Source of the DNA: Allomuricauda sp. M10
Lineage (GTDB): Bacteria > Bacteroidota > Bacteroidia > Flavobacteriales > Flavobacteriaceae
Reading direction: 5' to 3'
NCBI RefSeq assembly: GCF_020782875.1
Contig: NZ_JAJGBN010000001.1
Coordinates: 930,001 to 994,000 of the forward strand
DNA length: 64,000 bases
Numbering within the stretch: position 1 is the stretch's first letter; every line of letters begins with the position of its first letter. Both the position numbers and the translations under genes were made by a program. This document shows positions 8,626 through 15,715 of the stretch, piece after piece. The notes under the pieces were generated by a model. The model searched no databases and was not told where the DNA came from. It saw only the letters and a list, made by a program, of their open reading frames with translations.

Positions 8626-9507
8626 ATGAATATGTCAGTACAACAAATGCACCGTGTTGCCGCAGAGGTCAGAAGGCTTGCAAACAAAACTTCACAGGTA
8701 AAGGTGGCCAACCAAGCAGGTGTGTCGACAGCTGTCATCAGCCAGATCGTGAACAACAAATGGGCCACCATCAGCAGTGATATGTTCAGGGCCATAGAAG
8801 TGAACCTGAAACTGGATTTTTCTTGGAAGTCCGCAGAGATAAAAAACTACCAAATCCTATACCTGTTGTTGTCCAATGCCCAGAATAACGGGATCAGCAT
8901 CGCCATAAGTGAACAGGCCGGACGTGGCAAGACCCATACTTACCGGAAATACATGAACGACAACGATAACGTCATCCATTTGGAATGTGCCAATTCATGG
9001 AGCAAGAAAAGCTATTTAAAGCATCTTTTGGCCGCCGCCGGGATGTCGCAACAGGGAACTACGGAGGATATGGTGGAACGCTTCGTGAAGAAGCTTAAAA
9101 CGATGAACAGGCCACTTATAATCATTGACCAGTTCGACAAGCTTAGGGATTCCCAGATGGATTTGTTCATGGACTTCTACAATGAACTTGACGGGTATTG
9201 TGGTTTCGTTCTAAGCGGTGTCCGGGCCTTGGAAAAAAGGGTGATGAACGGTGTCAATAGGGACAAGATTGGATATGCGGAACTATACAGCCGTATCGGG
9301 AGGAAGTTCATCCGTCTGGAACCTGTATCAAAACCAGATGTGAAGAGGATATGCGTGGCCAACGGCATATTGGAACCCGACCTTATCGATTACATATACG
9401 GCAATTCGGACGGCGATCTGAGACGTGTAAAAAGGGACATTGAGATTTACCAACAAAAGAACGCAGTAAACCTAGAGGTGACCGATCACGAAGAGGTAGT
9501 GGCATAA
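8626..9507 (+). CDS. MuB-like AAA+ target-selection ATPase
   Basis: 293 residues. An N-terminal HTH (~20-45, VKVANQAGVSTAVISQIVNNKW) resembles the MuB N-terminal domain. Walker A is EQAGRGKTHTY (Lys102) and Walker B PLIIIDQFDK (Asp168); the later RIGRKFIRL contains a likely sensor/arginine region. In Mu this ATPase coats target DNA, delivers it to the transposase and gives target immunity. It sits between transposase and a second ATPase gene, in the canonical A-B order. ATG at 8626; a second Met two codons in is an equally possible start. Confidence 0.9.
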   Translation: MNMSVQQMHRVAAEVRRLANKTSQVKVANQAGVSTAVISQIVNNKWATISSDMFRAIEVNLKLDFSWKSAEIKNYQILYLLLSNAQNNGISIAISEQAGRGKTHTYRKYMNDNDNVIHLECANSWSKKSYLKHLLAAAGMSQQGTTEDMVERFVKKLKTMNRPLIIIDQFDKLRDSQMDLFMDFYNELDGYCGFVLSGVRALEKRVMNGVNRDKIGYAELYSRIGRKFIRLEPVSKPDVKRICVANGILEPDLIDYIYGNSDGDLRRVKRDIEIYQQKNAVNLEVTDHEEVVA

Positions 9508-9525
9508 CGCATAACGTAGGACACT

Positions 9526-10164
9526 ATGCGAAAAATGAAACGCAGGGCCATAAGCCCGCAGAAAATGAAAAACAGGAAAGTGGAGACCATACCATTGACA
9601 GGAGACTTCAAAAAGCTTATAGGTAGCCCGGAATGTAGGGGCAGTTGGTTCCTTATGGGGGATTCCGGTATGGGTAAATCCACTTTTCTGATGCAACTGG
9701 CCAAAGAGTTGACCAAGTACCATAAAGTCGATTACAACGCACTGGAAGAAGAGGACAGGGGCAGTATGGGCGAATTGATGGCCGAAAATAGGATGACCGA
9801 ATGCCGTAAAGGGTCTTTCATGCTATTGACAGGGTGGCCCATTGAGGATCACGTCGAAAGGCTTCGCCAGAAAAGAAGTGCCAGGATCGTGATTTTCGAT
9901 TCCGTCCAGTACCTGAAGATGACCATTTCGGACTATAAGGCACTATTGGCCGAATTCCATAACAAGCTGTTCATTTTCAACAGCCACGCCGAAGGAAGGC
10001 AGCCTGTAGGTGCATTGGCCAAAAAAATACGGTTCGATGCGGACGTGAAACTGTTCGCCGAAGGCTTCAAGGTGACCGGAAGGAGCCGAATGAGCCGTGG
10101 AAAACTTCCCGATGACTACATCGTTTGGCAGGAAGGTGCTGACAAGTATTGGAACAAGATTTAA
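9526..10164 (+). CDS. Second P-loop ATPase (RecA/DnaB-like fold) next to MuB
   Basis: 212 residues. Walker A is MGDSGMGKSTF (Lys51) and Walker B ARIVIFDSVQYL (Asp125), with NSHAEGRQPVGALAKKIRFDADVKLF afterwards resembling the motif order of RecA/RadA/DnaB-type ATPases. Phage Mu has no such gene at this position. It may be a helicase-loader-like or recombination-mediator factor serving replicative transposition; this is inference. The first ~25 residues are strongly basic and could contact nucleic acid. It follows MuB after 18 bases. Confidence 0.75.
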   Translation: MRKMKRRAISPQKMKNRKVETIPLTGDFKKLIGSPECRGSWFLMGDSGMGKSTFLMQLAKELTKYHKVDYNALEEEDRGSMGELMAENRMTECRKGSFMLLTGWPIEDHVERLRQKRSARIVIFDSVQYLKMTISDYKALLAEFHNKLFIFNSHAEGRQPVGALAKKIRFDADVKLFAEGFKVTGRSRMSRGKLPDDYIVWQEGADKYWNKI

Positions 10165-10175
10165 AGTAAAACAAC

Positions 10176-10379
10176 ATGGCAAAAACATTGGAAAAAATCA
10201 ACAACAGAACGATCAGGGAATTTAAGTCAGGTTCCGAAGTGAGGGAATGGATCAATGAAATGGAACCGGGACTGAACATTAAGACCATGAATGCATGCAA
10301 GATTTACCAAATCTTGGAGCAGGTGAAATATGGGGTTACCTCCATGGAAGAAGCTGAAGAACAAATCAAAAAACTGTAG
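10176..10379 (+). CDS. Small early phage protein, unknown
   Basis: 67 residues, helical and charged, no motif recognised. It sits in the tightly packed early operon between the second ATPase and another unknown, with 11- and 2-base gaps. Codon use matches its neighbours. Confidence 0.6.
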   Translation: MAKTLEKINNRTIREFKSGSEVREWINEMEPGLNIKTMNACKIYQILEQVKYGVTSMEEAEEQIKKL

Positions 10380-10381
10380 CG

Positions 10382-10783
10382 ATGACAGTGGACAGGAAAA
10401 TACTGATGGTACTAGGGTACGATGCTGCCCAGATGGAGAACCGCATCATGGAGGACTGGATGCGATGGTGCCAATCCAACAGCTATAGCATTTCAGTCGT
10501 ACAGACCATGCACAACGGGTTTCTGGAATTTAGGAAACGTGATGACAAAGACCTTCAGAACCTCATGGCCGATGCCTCGCTTTTCAGGTTCTGGATGGAT
10601 GTGTATCTGGACTGTCTCTTGGACTTTGTTGACTTCGTTCAAGGCATGAACCCCAGTCCGACCCATGAGGAAGCAAGGCAGATACTTAACAGGTCGGTAA
10701 TCGACACGCACCGCCTTTTCAGCAAGCAGCTGTTGAACAATGCACGATCCAAAAAAATAGACCTATGTGCCAAGCAGAACTGA
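10382..10783 (+). CDS. Early phage protein, unknown
   Basis: 133 residues, predicted helical, rich in Met, Trp and Asp (MEDWMRWCQSNSYS, FWMDVYLDCLLDFVDFVQ). No family recognised. The 3' end overlaps the start of the next small gene. Confidence 0.6.
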   Translation: MTVDRKILMVLGYDAAQMENRIMEDWMRWCQSNSYSISVVQTMHNGFLEFRKRDDKDLQNLMADASLFRFWMDVYLDCLLDFVDFVQGMNPSPTHEEARQILNRSVIDTHRLFSKQLLNNARSKKIDLCAKQN

Positions 10784-10911
10784 TACAGCGGCACGCATCG
10801 GCCAAGAACTTCGTCAACAACTTCGTGGGCGAATTGCCGCAAGGCGTGAGTGAGTACTACAAGAGATTAACCCAATTAGTATATCCAGATGAAAACGGAA
10901 CACAGAAATGA
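10765..10911 (+). CDS. Small early phage protein (48 aa), unknown
   Basis: ATG at 10765 opens a 48-residue frame (starts MCQAELIQRH, ends DENGTQK) overlapping the previous gene's end by 19 bases and the next gene's start. Overlapping start-stop packing is the rule in this operon, which supports it. Function unknown. Confidence 0.5.
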   Translation: MCQAELIQRHASAKNFVNNFVGELPQGVSEYYKRLTQLVYPDENGTQK

Positions 10912-10990
10912 ACCCTTTCCAGAGTTGGGCATTAGCAGGGAGGCCCTGATGGAAATCGAAGTCATAGACCCTGAAACAGTAGAACCCTAA
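10889..10990 (+). CDS. Very small early phage ORF (33 aa)
   Basis: 33 acidic residues (starts MKTEHRNEPF, ends EVIDPETVEP), filling the gap between the 48-residue gene and the DUF3164 gene, which starts one base after its stop. Support is only tight packing without another gene in the gap. Confidence 0.4.
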   Translation: MKTEHRNEPFPELGISREALMEIEVIDPETVEP

Positions 10991-10991
10991 A

Positions 10992-11660
10992 ATGAGAACA
11001 ATGAGTGAAAAAACAGCACCCGTAAGGTCAATCGAGGATATGACCCCGGATGAGATCGAACAGTATTTGGCCAAAAAGAGAAAAGCCGAAAAAGCAGCAG
11101 CAGAAAAGGAACGCAAGGCTTATGAAGCGGAAACCGATTATCGTGTGAACACCATTTTTGCACTGGTGGAACAGGCGCATGATTTCCTTTCGAGCCTCCA
11201 CAAGACCTGCCATGTCGAAATGGTGAAACAGGAAGAACAACTGGCCAAGTATGGCAAAATCAACAAATCCAGCAAAGGCGGATTCAGTATCGACAATTCC
11301 GATAAGTCCCTTCGCATCACCCGGACAAGGGCCACCAAGCCCTATTGGGACGAACGCAGCAAAAAGGGCGTGGAGATATTGAAGGAATTCTTGTCAACGA
11401 CCGCCAAGAAACGTGACCTGAAGCTTTACAAAATGCTTATGGGGTTTTTGGAAAGGAATAAGGCCGGGGAACTGGAATATAGCCGTGTAATGGAACTTAT
11501 TAAGAATGAAGGTGAATTCAATGAGCCTGAATGGGTGGAAGGTATCAGATTGCTAAAAGAGGGCTACAGCAACTACTTTGAGGGCTATGGTTACCAGTTC
11601 AAGAAAAAGAACGCTTCCGGGAAGTGGGAAACTGTATTGTTGAACTTTAGCGGACTGTAG
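10992..11660 (+). CDS. DUF3164 family protein (Mu gp08-like early protein)
   Basis: 222 residues. A Lys/Glu/Ala-rich coiled coil (residues ~25-50) is followed by the family-like body HVEMVKQEEQLAKYG...KGGFSIDNSDKSLRITRTRA and a C-terminal KPYWDERSKKGVEILKEFL region. DUF3164 proteins are common in the early regions of Mu-like phages; their biochemical role is unknown. ATG at 10992 or the Met at codon 4 are both possible starts. Confidence 0.7.
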   Translation: MRTMSEKTAPVRSIEDMTPDEIEQYLAKKRKAEKAAAEKERKAYEAETDYRVNTIFALVEQAHDFLSSLHKTCHVEMVKQEEQLAKYGKINKSSKGGFSIDNSDKSLRITRTRATKPYWDERSKKGVEILKEFLSTTAKKRDLKLYKMLMGFLERNKAGELEYSRVMELIKNEGEFNEPEWVEGIRLLKEGYSNYFEGYGYQFKKKNASGKWETVLLNFSGL

Positions 11661-11661
11661 G

Positions 11662-11949
11662 ATGGGTGTTAAACTTTCAAAACGGGATCAAAAGATACTT
11701 GAATACCAAAGCAAAATCCTTGGTCAAATAGATGACATATTCAACAATCCTGAAAGTGAAAACTATGTAGGCTTGGAAGAGTTGTCCGAAGGTGAGAACA
11801 TGACATTTTTCCTTCATGCAATGGCTAACTGTGCGCCTAACCTGATTTATCAAAATTTCACAGGTGAATCAACCGACAATCTTGGCTTCAACCATCTGGC
11901 TAATCGCTTGTGTGTGCAATACGCAATTAAGGAAGGTGATGGCAATTGA
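11662..11949 (+). CDS. Early phage protein, unknown
   Basis: 95 residues, no recognised domain. The start is one base after the previous stop and the 3' end overlaps the next gene by 11 bases, typical of the operon. Confidence 0.55.
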   Translation: MGVKLSKRDQKILEYQSKILGQIDDIFNNPESENYVGLEELSEGENMTFFLHAMANCAPNLIYQNFTGESTDNLGFNHLANRLCVQYAIKEGDGN

Positions 11950-12103
11950 GATAACACGGACAGCGGAGGACAAGATTTGGATCAATGGAAAAATCGTTGT
12001 CCGGGACATGAACAACCATTGGGTATCACAGTCGGAACTGATGCCCATGGAGGAAGCGAAACTAAGGGATTACCTGAATGAAAACGGACTTATCCATGAG
12101 TGA
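11939..12103 (+). CDS. Small early phage protein (54 aa)
   Basis: 54 residues beginning MAIEITRTAEDK from the ATG at 11939. The open frame runs further upstream to 11864, but that would overlap the previous gene deeply. It has beta-strand-like repeats (IWINGKIVVRDMNNHWV). Function unknown. Confidence 0.5.
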   Translation: MAIEITRTAEDKIWINGKIVVRDMNNHWVSQSELMPMEEAKLRDYLNENGLIHE

Positions 12104-12257
12104 ACACAATCAACAGATCGCCAACAATCCCAAATTCCTGAAAAGACAGGCACAGGAGGCATTGAAGGCGGCAAAGATGCTGGAAAGGCAACACATGGCC
12201 AACGGTGCCGTGTGGGTTACTGGCCCCAATAGGAGCCGGGTACTTTCCAAACAGTAA
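12096..12257 (+). CDS. Small basic early phage protein (53 aa)
   Basis: 53 residues from the ATG at 12096 (MSEHNQQIANNPKF... ending RSRVLSKQ), overlapping the previous stop by 8 bases. Basic and helical, and the last protein gene before the noncoding block with the tRNA-like RNA. Function unknown. Confidence 0.5.
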   Translation: MSEHNQQIANNPKFLKRQAQEALKAAKMLERQHMANGAVWVTGPNRSRVLSKQ

Positions 12258-12426
12258 AAGCGAGGGAAATAGCTATAACGGCCTCGGATTTCTTCGGGCA
12301 AAAAGCTGTGTTTTGAAGCCCTTTTCACGGCCCTAACGGCTCTGGTTCTCGACAGAGTGAGTATAAACGGAAAAGCGGATAAACGGGGTGCTATTTGGAG
12401 ACCATATTTGCCCCAAAGCACAGAAA

Positions 12427-12450
12427 GAATGACAGCCCGGAAAGACGGGC
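12427..12450 (+). repeat. Direct repeat flanking the tRNA-like RNA, copy 1
   Basis: Core GACAGCCCGGAAAGACGGGC at 12431-12450, matching 18 of 20 bases with the copy at 12661-12680. It can itself fold as GCCCG-GAAAGA-CGGGC. It lies 5 bases before the 5' acceptor strand of the tRNA-like RNA. Confidence 0.65.
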
Positions 12451-12455
12451 AAAAC

Positions 12456-12611
12456 GGGAAGGTGGCGGAATTGGCAGACGCATCATCGTAGATACTGGCT
12501 GGCCCATACAGTTCGGTTGGCAGGAGGCCTAACCATAGAGATGTGGAAATGGGATTTAAAGGTCAATCTGAAGCTAACAGTATCGTGCAGGTTCAAATCC
12601 TGCCCTTCCCA
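12456..12611 (+). ncRNA. tRNA-Leu-like RNA with a long insert instead of an anticodon arm
   Basis: A 156-base element with most landmarks of a class II (leucine-type) tRNA. The acceptor strand is GGGAAGG (12456-12462) pairing with CCTTCCC (12604-12610), then a discriminator A and CA. T8-G9 follow, then a D-arm GCG-GAATTGGCAGA-CGC (12465-12481), and a perfect T-arm GCAGG-TTCAAAT-CCTGC (12587-12603). Between D- and T-arms there are 105 bases instead of the usual ~35-40. These are nine unpaired bases, a 7 bp helix GATACTG/CAGTATC (12491-12497 with 12578-12584) and an 80-base loop with its own hairpin (GGTTGGC/GCC-T-AACC). No 5 bp stem with 7-base anticodon loop is visible. It could be an intron-bearing tRNA, a tRNA mimic or decoy, or a degenerate relic. 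Confidence 0.65.
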
Positions 12612-12656
12612 CATACACTAGGAGGGTTTCCTGTGAGGTTGCGAAAAAGTGGTACA

Positions 12657-12680
12657 GGATGACGGCCCGGAAAGACGGAC
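12657..12680 (+). repeat. Direct repeat flanking the tRNA-like RNA, copy 2
   Basis: Core GACGGCCCGGAAAGACGGAC at 12661-12680, 230 bases downstream of copy 1. The hairpin is weaker here because one pair of the stem is lost. It is followed by ATTTTTAAG, so in RNA it could act as a weak terminator or processing signal. Confidence 0.65.
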
Positions 12681-12714
12681 ATTTTTAAGCAAGTATTAAT
12701 TAAAATTAAATATC

Positions 12715-13164
12715 ATGGCAAAAATCTATGTCGCAAGTAGTTGGAAGAACCAACACGGGGTTGAAATGTTAACCGCTGAACTTCGGAAAAATGGCCACGA
12801 GGTGGTCAGTTGGATTGAAAACAATTTTGGTGAGAACCATAATCATGTTACAAAGAAGTTTGATTTTGAAACTTGGGTCAATTCACCTGAATCGGATCAA
12901 AGCTTTGAGTTTGACGTAAATGGTGCGGCCACTTGTAACATCTTTATTTATTACGCACCATCCGGTAAGGATGCCGCTGCGGAATGTGGTATATGTTACG
13001 GCCAAAGATTTCATTCCAAAACCATTCCAATGATTGCACTATGGTCAAAGGGTGAAGATTTTGGGTTACTTCGGAAGATGTTCGATTTCTTCTGCGAAAG
13101 ACACTACGAGGTTGTTCCATTAGTGAAGGAAATTGAAAGTAATTTTCTGAAGACAGCAAAATAG
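12715..13164 (+). CDS. Nucleoside 2-deoxyribosyltransferase-like protein
   Basis: 149 residues. The N-terminal strand MAKIYVASSWKN, the later CNIFIYYAPSGKDAAAECGICYGQ (Glu90 as the likely nucleophile) and the alternating strand/helix pattern resemble small nucleoside deoxyribosyltransferase-like enzymes. These cleave N-glycosidic bonds and are structural relatives of TIR NADases. In a phage early region this could act on nucleotides or on defence-related nucleotide signals; that is inference. It is the first gene after the tRNA-like block, and its codons are more AT-rich than its neighbours'. Confidence 0.6.
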   Translation: MAKIYVASSWKNQHGVEMLTAELRKNGHEVVSWIENNFGENHNHVTKKFDFETWVNSPESDQSFEFDVNGAATCNIFIYYAPSGKDAAAECGICYGQRFHSKTIPMIALWSKGEDFGLLRKMFDFFCERHYEVVPLVKEIESNFLKTAK

Positions 13165-13171
13165 GCCACCC

Positions 13172-13315
13172 ATGAACCACATCAAACGAATCAAGATATT
13201 CTTTAAGTACATGGGAAGTACACTGGTGACCATTATAGTGATGTTCATTATCGGCGCATGTTTGGCCATGTTGATAGAGACCATCAGGAACCCCCATATC
13301 TGGGATAAATTCTAA
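13172..13315 (+). CDS. Small membrane protein (47 aa)
   Basis: 47 residues beginning MNHIKRIKIFFKYMG. The basic N-terminus is followed by one transmembrane helix (STLVTIIVMFIIGACLAML). It lies between two better supported early genes with gaps of 7 and 3 bases. Function unknown. Confidence 0.5.
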   Translation: MNHIKRIKIFFKYMGSTLVTIIVMFIIGACLAMLIETIRNPHIWDKF

Positions 13316-13318
13316 GCC

Positions 13319-13762
13319 ATGGAGAACAAGGCGACAAAAGCGCAAAAGCAGTTCATCCACGTCAATGCACCCACACGTGACATCAAAGAGGAATATGTAC
13401 AGTGGGCCACTGGTGACGTTGAAAAGATAAGCTGCAACGATCTGACCTTTGAACAGGCCAACATGATAATCGAACAGCTGGGCGGAACACCCCACAAGAA
13501 CGAAGCCTATGGATGGGCCAAGTTTGACAGGAACAACCATCAGCACAAGACCATACTTGCCCTTTGCATGAACTACGGTTGGAAGAAGCGGAACCCAAAA
13601 ACGGGCCGTGACATTGCCGACTTGGGTTCCCTAGGCAATTGGCTGAAGAACGACCCAAGATGTCCTGTAAGGAAACCATTGGACGAAATGGACACTATTG
13701 AAACGAGTAAGATAATATCCGCCTTGGAGAACATGGTGGGCAGTAAATACAAGCAACGATGA
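13319..13762 (+). CDS. GemA/gp16-like early regulatory protein (tentative)
   Basis: 147 residues. The N-terminal half (KAQKQFIHVNAPTRDIKEEYVQWATG...SCNDLTFEQANMIIEQLGGTP) follows the pattern of the DUF1018/GemA family, in which a short helical region precedes an S..LT..QA..VI..L motif. The Mu protein modulates host gene expression and DNA topology-related functions. The C-terminal part is unlike anything I know. The assignment rests on pattern and position only. Confidence 0.5.
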   Translation: MENKATKAQKQFIHVNAPTRDIKEEYVQWATGDVEKISCNDLTFEQANMIIEQLGGTPHKNEAYGWAKFDRNNHQHKTILALCMNYGWKKRNPKTGRDIADLGSLGNWLKNDPRCPVRKPLDEMDTIETSKIISALENMVGSKYKQR

Positions 13763-13893
13763 ACCTATATAAAGTCTGGAACGGCGGCAACGTTGAAATG
13801 GTTGTGGCCAATAGCATGAAGGAGGTTTTGGAAACCTTTCCCATGGAACCCACTAAAATTGAAAAGGAGAACCATAAAGTGAAAGTGATATGA
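13759..13893 (+). CDS. Small early phage protein (44 aa)
   Basis: 44 residues from the ATG at 13759 (MNLYKVWNGGNVEMVV...), overlapping the previous stop by four bases and the next gene's start by four. The tight ATGA-type chain supports it. Unknown function. Confidence 0.5.
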   Translation: MNLYKVWNGGNVEMVVANSMKEVLETFPMEPTKIEKENHKVKVI

Positions 13894-14024
13894 AGAAAGC
13901 GATCGTATCCATTTGGGTGGTTCTGGCCAGTATAATCACCTCTCCCATTTGGTTGGGAATATTCATTTTTATGGCTGCCGACCTTTTTTCCAATGATTAC
14001 CATAACTACAAAAAACGACCCTGA
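13890..14024 (+). CDS. Small membrane protein (44 aa)
   Basis: 44 residues, with a transmembrane stretch from ~5 to ~32 (IVSIWVVLASIITSPIWLGI onward). It overlaps both neighbours by 1-4 bases in a chain of coupled small genes. Unknown function. Confidence 0.5.
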   Translation: MKKAIVSIWVVLASIITSPIWLGIFIFMAADLFSNDYHNYKKRP

Positions 14025-14203
14025 TGCAAGTAATCCATATCCATCCCTCGCCCATCCCATGGTATCTGTTGATGTGGAGGGAAATGTGTCCGCACGACAA
14101 CACTGTGATGTACACCATTGAAACCGCCGCCACTTGTGAGACCGTCCAATGTTATTGCGTGGACTGCGACAGCCCCGTGGCCGAAATCACCGACTGCGTA
14201 TGA
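14024..14203 (+). CDS. Cys-rich small protein (59 aa)
   Basis: 59 residues starting MQVIHIHPSPIPWYL. Five cysteines lie in the second half (CPHD, CETVQCYCVDC), with a C-terminal DCV. A metal-binding knuckle is plausible but not a standard one. It is coupled to both neighbours by start-stop overlap. Confidence 0.45.
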   Translation: MQVIHIHPSPIPWYLLMWREMCPHDNTVMYTIETAATCETVQCYCVDCDSPVAEITDCV

Positions 14204-14529
14204 AGTACAGGTATAAACTATTGGAATTGATACGCAACAGGGACAATCTGATGCGTTTTCTGGAACTATGTGACATTGAGCCCAAGGAAGCCTATGACAA
14301 TCCACAAAACTTCCTAAGAATGGACGAAAAGCTGTCATTGTGTGCTGAATTGACCCGGATACAGAAGCGGATAGACGAAATTTTGGATATGCCGCACGGT
14401 AAGGTCGATGAAGATTGCGGCGAATTCCCAATATCCATCCCTTCAAAAATGAACGGGGATACTGGAATACGAAGGAAAAAGCAGAAACCCATACCCTACA
14501 GCTTCAGCACATGGCACCCATTAAAATAG
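14200..14529 (+). CDS. Early phage protein, unknown
   Basis: 109 residues from the ATG at 14200, which overlaps the previous stop by four bases; the frame is open further upstream, but the coupled start is preferred. The first half is helical (KLLELIRNRDNLMRFLELC). No family recognised. Confidence 0.5.
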   Translation: MKYRYKLLELIRNRDNLMRFLELCDIEPKEAYDNPQNFLRMDEKLSLCAELTRIQKRIDEILDMPHGKVDEDCGEFPISIPSKMNGDTGIRRKKQKPIPYSFSTWHPLK

Positions 14530-14834
14530 AACTGAACTTGGAACGGCTTCGACCCATCAACCATTGCCTGTCAAGCTTGACCTATGAGCCGACAAATGAG
14601 CGAATGGCCAACGTGAACCGTTCCATCCTTGACCAGTTGGGCAAAAAGCTGCTGAAAAAGCAGATTGATGTGTATCCTAGCCAGAAAACCTTCAAGTTCA
14701 AGATGGCCTATTACGAGGCCGATGCACTGGAAAGGTTCATCAGGGATACATCGCCGGACATTGCAGGTCTGGAAGGAATGCACCATCATTCCATGCGGAT
14801 GGTGGCAGATGAAATAAACCAAAAACTAGCATAG
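14511..14834 (+). CDS. Early phage protein, unknown
   Basis: 107 residues from the ATG at 14511 (MAPIKIELNLERL...), chosen over upstream Mets because it gives the usual short overlap with the preceding gene. Mixed alpha/beta, with a His-containing segment (GMHHHSMRM). Unknown function. Confidence 0.55.
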   Translation: MAPIKIELNLERLRPINHCLSSLTYEPTNERMANVNRSILDQLGKKLLKKQIDVYPSQKTFKFKMAYYEADALERFIRDTSPDIAGLEGMHHHSMRMVADEINQKLA

Positions 14835-14836
14835 AA

Positions 14837-15103
14837 ATGGAAGAATTAATTGATTTGATCCAGTTTACAAATATCTATATTATCCTTTTGGGATATATGA
14901 TGGCGGTAGTGTCAATGATATTTTTTACTGTTTGGGTTATCCGTAACGTAGTTTCCCTTTTTAAGGGAATATCAGGTTCAAAACATCCTGTATCACCGAA
15001 GGATGATGAATTCGGATCACTCCCAAAGTGTTCTTGTAATGATGTCACGCAATGCGATACATGGTGTCGGGCAAAGGCAAGATTCACCAGAGACCATCAA
15101 TAG
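14837..15103 (+). CDS. Membrane protein with Cys-rich tail
   Basis: 88 residues. One long hydrophobic helix (residues ~13-35, YIILLGYMMAVVSMIFFTVW) is followed by a cytoplasm-type tail with CSCNDVTQCDTWC, a possible metal-binding cluster. Unknown family. Confidence 0.5.
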   Translation: MEELIDLIQFTNIYIILLGYMMAVVSMIFFTVWVIRNVVSLFKGISGSKHPVSPKDDEFGSLPKCSCNDVTQCDTWCRAKARFTRDHQ

Positions 15104-15104
15104 T

Positions 15105-15554
15105 ATGGAACAGTTGACGACATACACCATAAAGGCCAAGAACCGACCCGATGTATGGGTGTTCAAATACCATTTAAACGGCTTTTTGAAGTCGTTTGAT
15201 GTGTTGGATGGCATCTTGGGCGAACAACAGGTGGTTTGGCTGTTCAGGAAGGGGAATTTCCCCTATCTGGAATCACAGGCAAAGAGTTTCCGGGACAACC
15301 CAGACCTAAAACCATACTTCGAGGTGTCCATAGGGTTGCCGGATACCAGTTTTGAAGCTTTTTGGGAGGCTTTCGGGAAGAAACAGAAGCGTATCGACAG
15401 CGAAAAGCTGTGGGACAAGATGCCAATTGCCGAACGTATCAAGGCAATGGAAGGAATCAGGAGGTATGACAATTGGTTAAGGTTGCACAACGGCATCGCA
15501 AAATGCCTTCCTGATAGTTATTTGAGAAAAAAAAGATGGTTGGATGAATTTTAA
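15105..15554 (+). CDS. Early phage protein, unknown
   Basis: 149 residues from the ATG at 15105, one base after the previous stop; an upstream in-frame Met at 15003 would overlap a neighbour by 100 bases. The second half (FEAFWEAFGKKQKRIDSEKLWDKM...YLRKKRWLDEF) resembles the helical DNA-binding-type tail seen in some phage replication or regulatory proteins, but I do not assign a function. Confidence 0.6.
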   Translation: MEQLTTYTIKAKNRPDVWVFKYHLNGFLKSFDVLDGILGEQQVVWLFRKGNFPYLESQAKSFRDNPDLKPYFEVSIGLPDTSFEAFWEAFGKKQKRIDSEKLWDKMPIAERIKAMEGIRRYDNWLRLHNGIAKCLPDSYLRKKRWLDEF

Positions 15555-15711
15555 AAGAAAAAGGATTATCTGTAAAATATTCGGCCATAAAACGGAATGG
15601 GTTATGTGGAAATCTGAAGAAATTCCATACTATAACAAACCAAGAAGTATTCAAGAATTAGTTAGAAGAAAGTGTCGTAGATGCGGTGAATTGATGCCAA
15701 AGAATAGATAA
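15544..15711 (+). CDS. Small basic zinc-ribbon-like protein (55 aa)
   Basis: 55 residues from the ATG at 15544 (MNFKRKRIICKIFGHKTEW...), very basic. The spacing C10...H15 and C43..C46 suggests a single zinc-binding site. It overlaps the previous gene by 11 bases. Unknown function. Confidence 0.5.
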   Translation: MNFKRKRIICKIFGHKTEWVMWKSEEIPYYNKPRSIQELVRRKCRRCGELMPKNR

Positions 15712-15715
15712 CCAA

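Larger units (their letters stand above)
12258..12714. other. Noncoding block in the early operon carrying RNA structures
   Basis: 457 bases without a credible gene, inside an operon whose other genes are separated by only a few bases. It contains a hairpin CTCTG-8 nt-CAGAG at 12340-12357. A looser GGGCAAAA/TTTT(GAA)GCCC hairpin lies near 12297-12322, followed by two near-identical direct repeats and the tRNA-like RNA between them. The density of structure suggests the block is transcribed and processed. Confidence 0.6.

Noticed and set aside
12456..12611. Ordinary tRNA-Leu or tmRNA
   Set aside because: No 5 bp anticodon stem with a 7-base loop can be drawn, so not a normal tRNA. It has a proper D-stem, is far too short and lacks a tag reading frame, so not a tmRNA.
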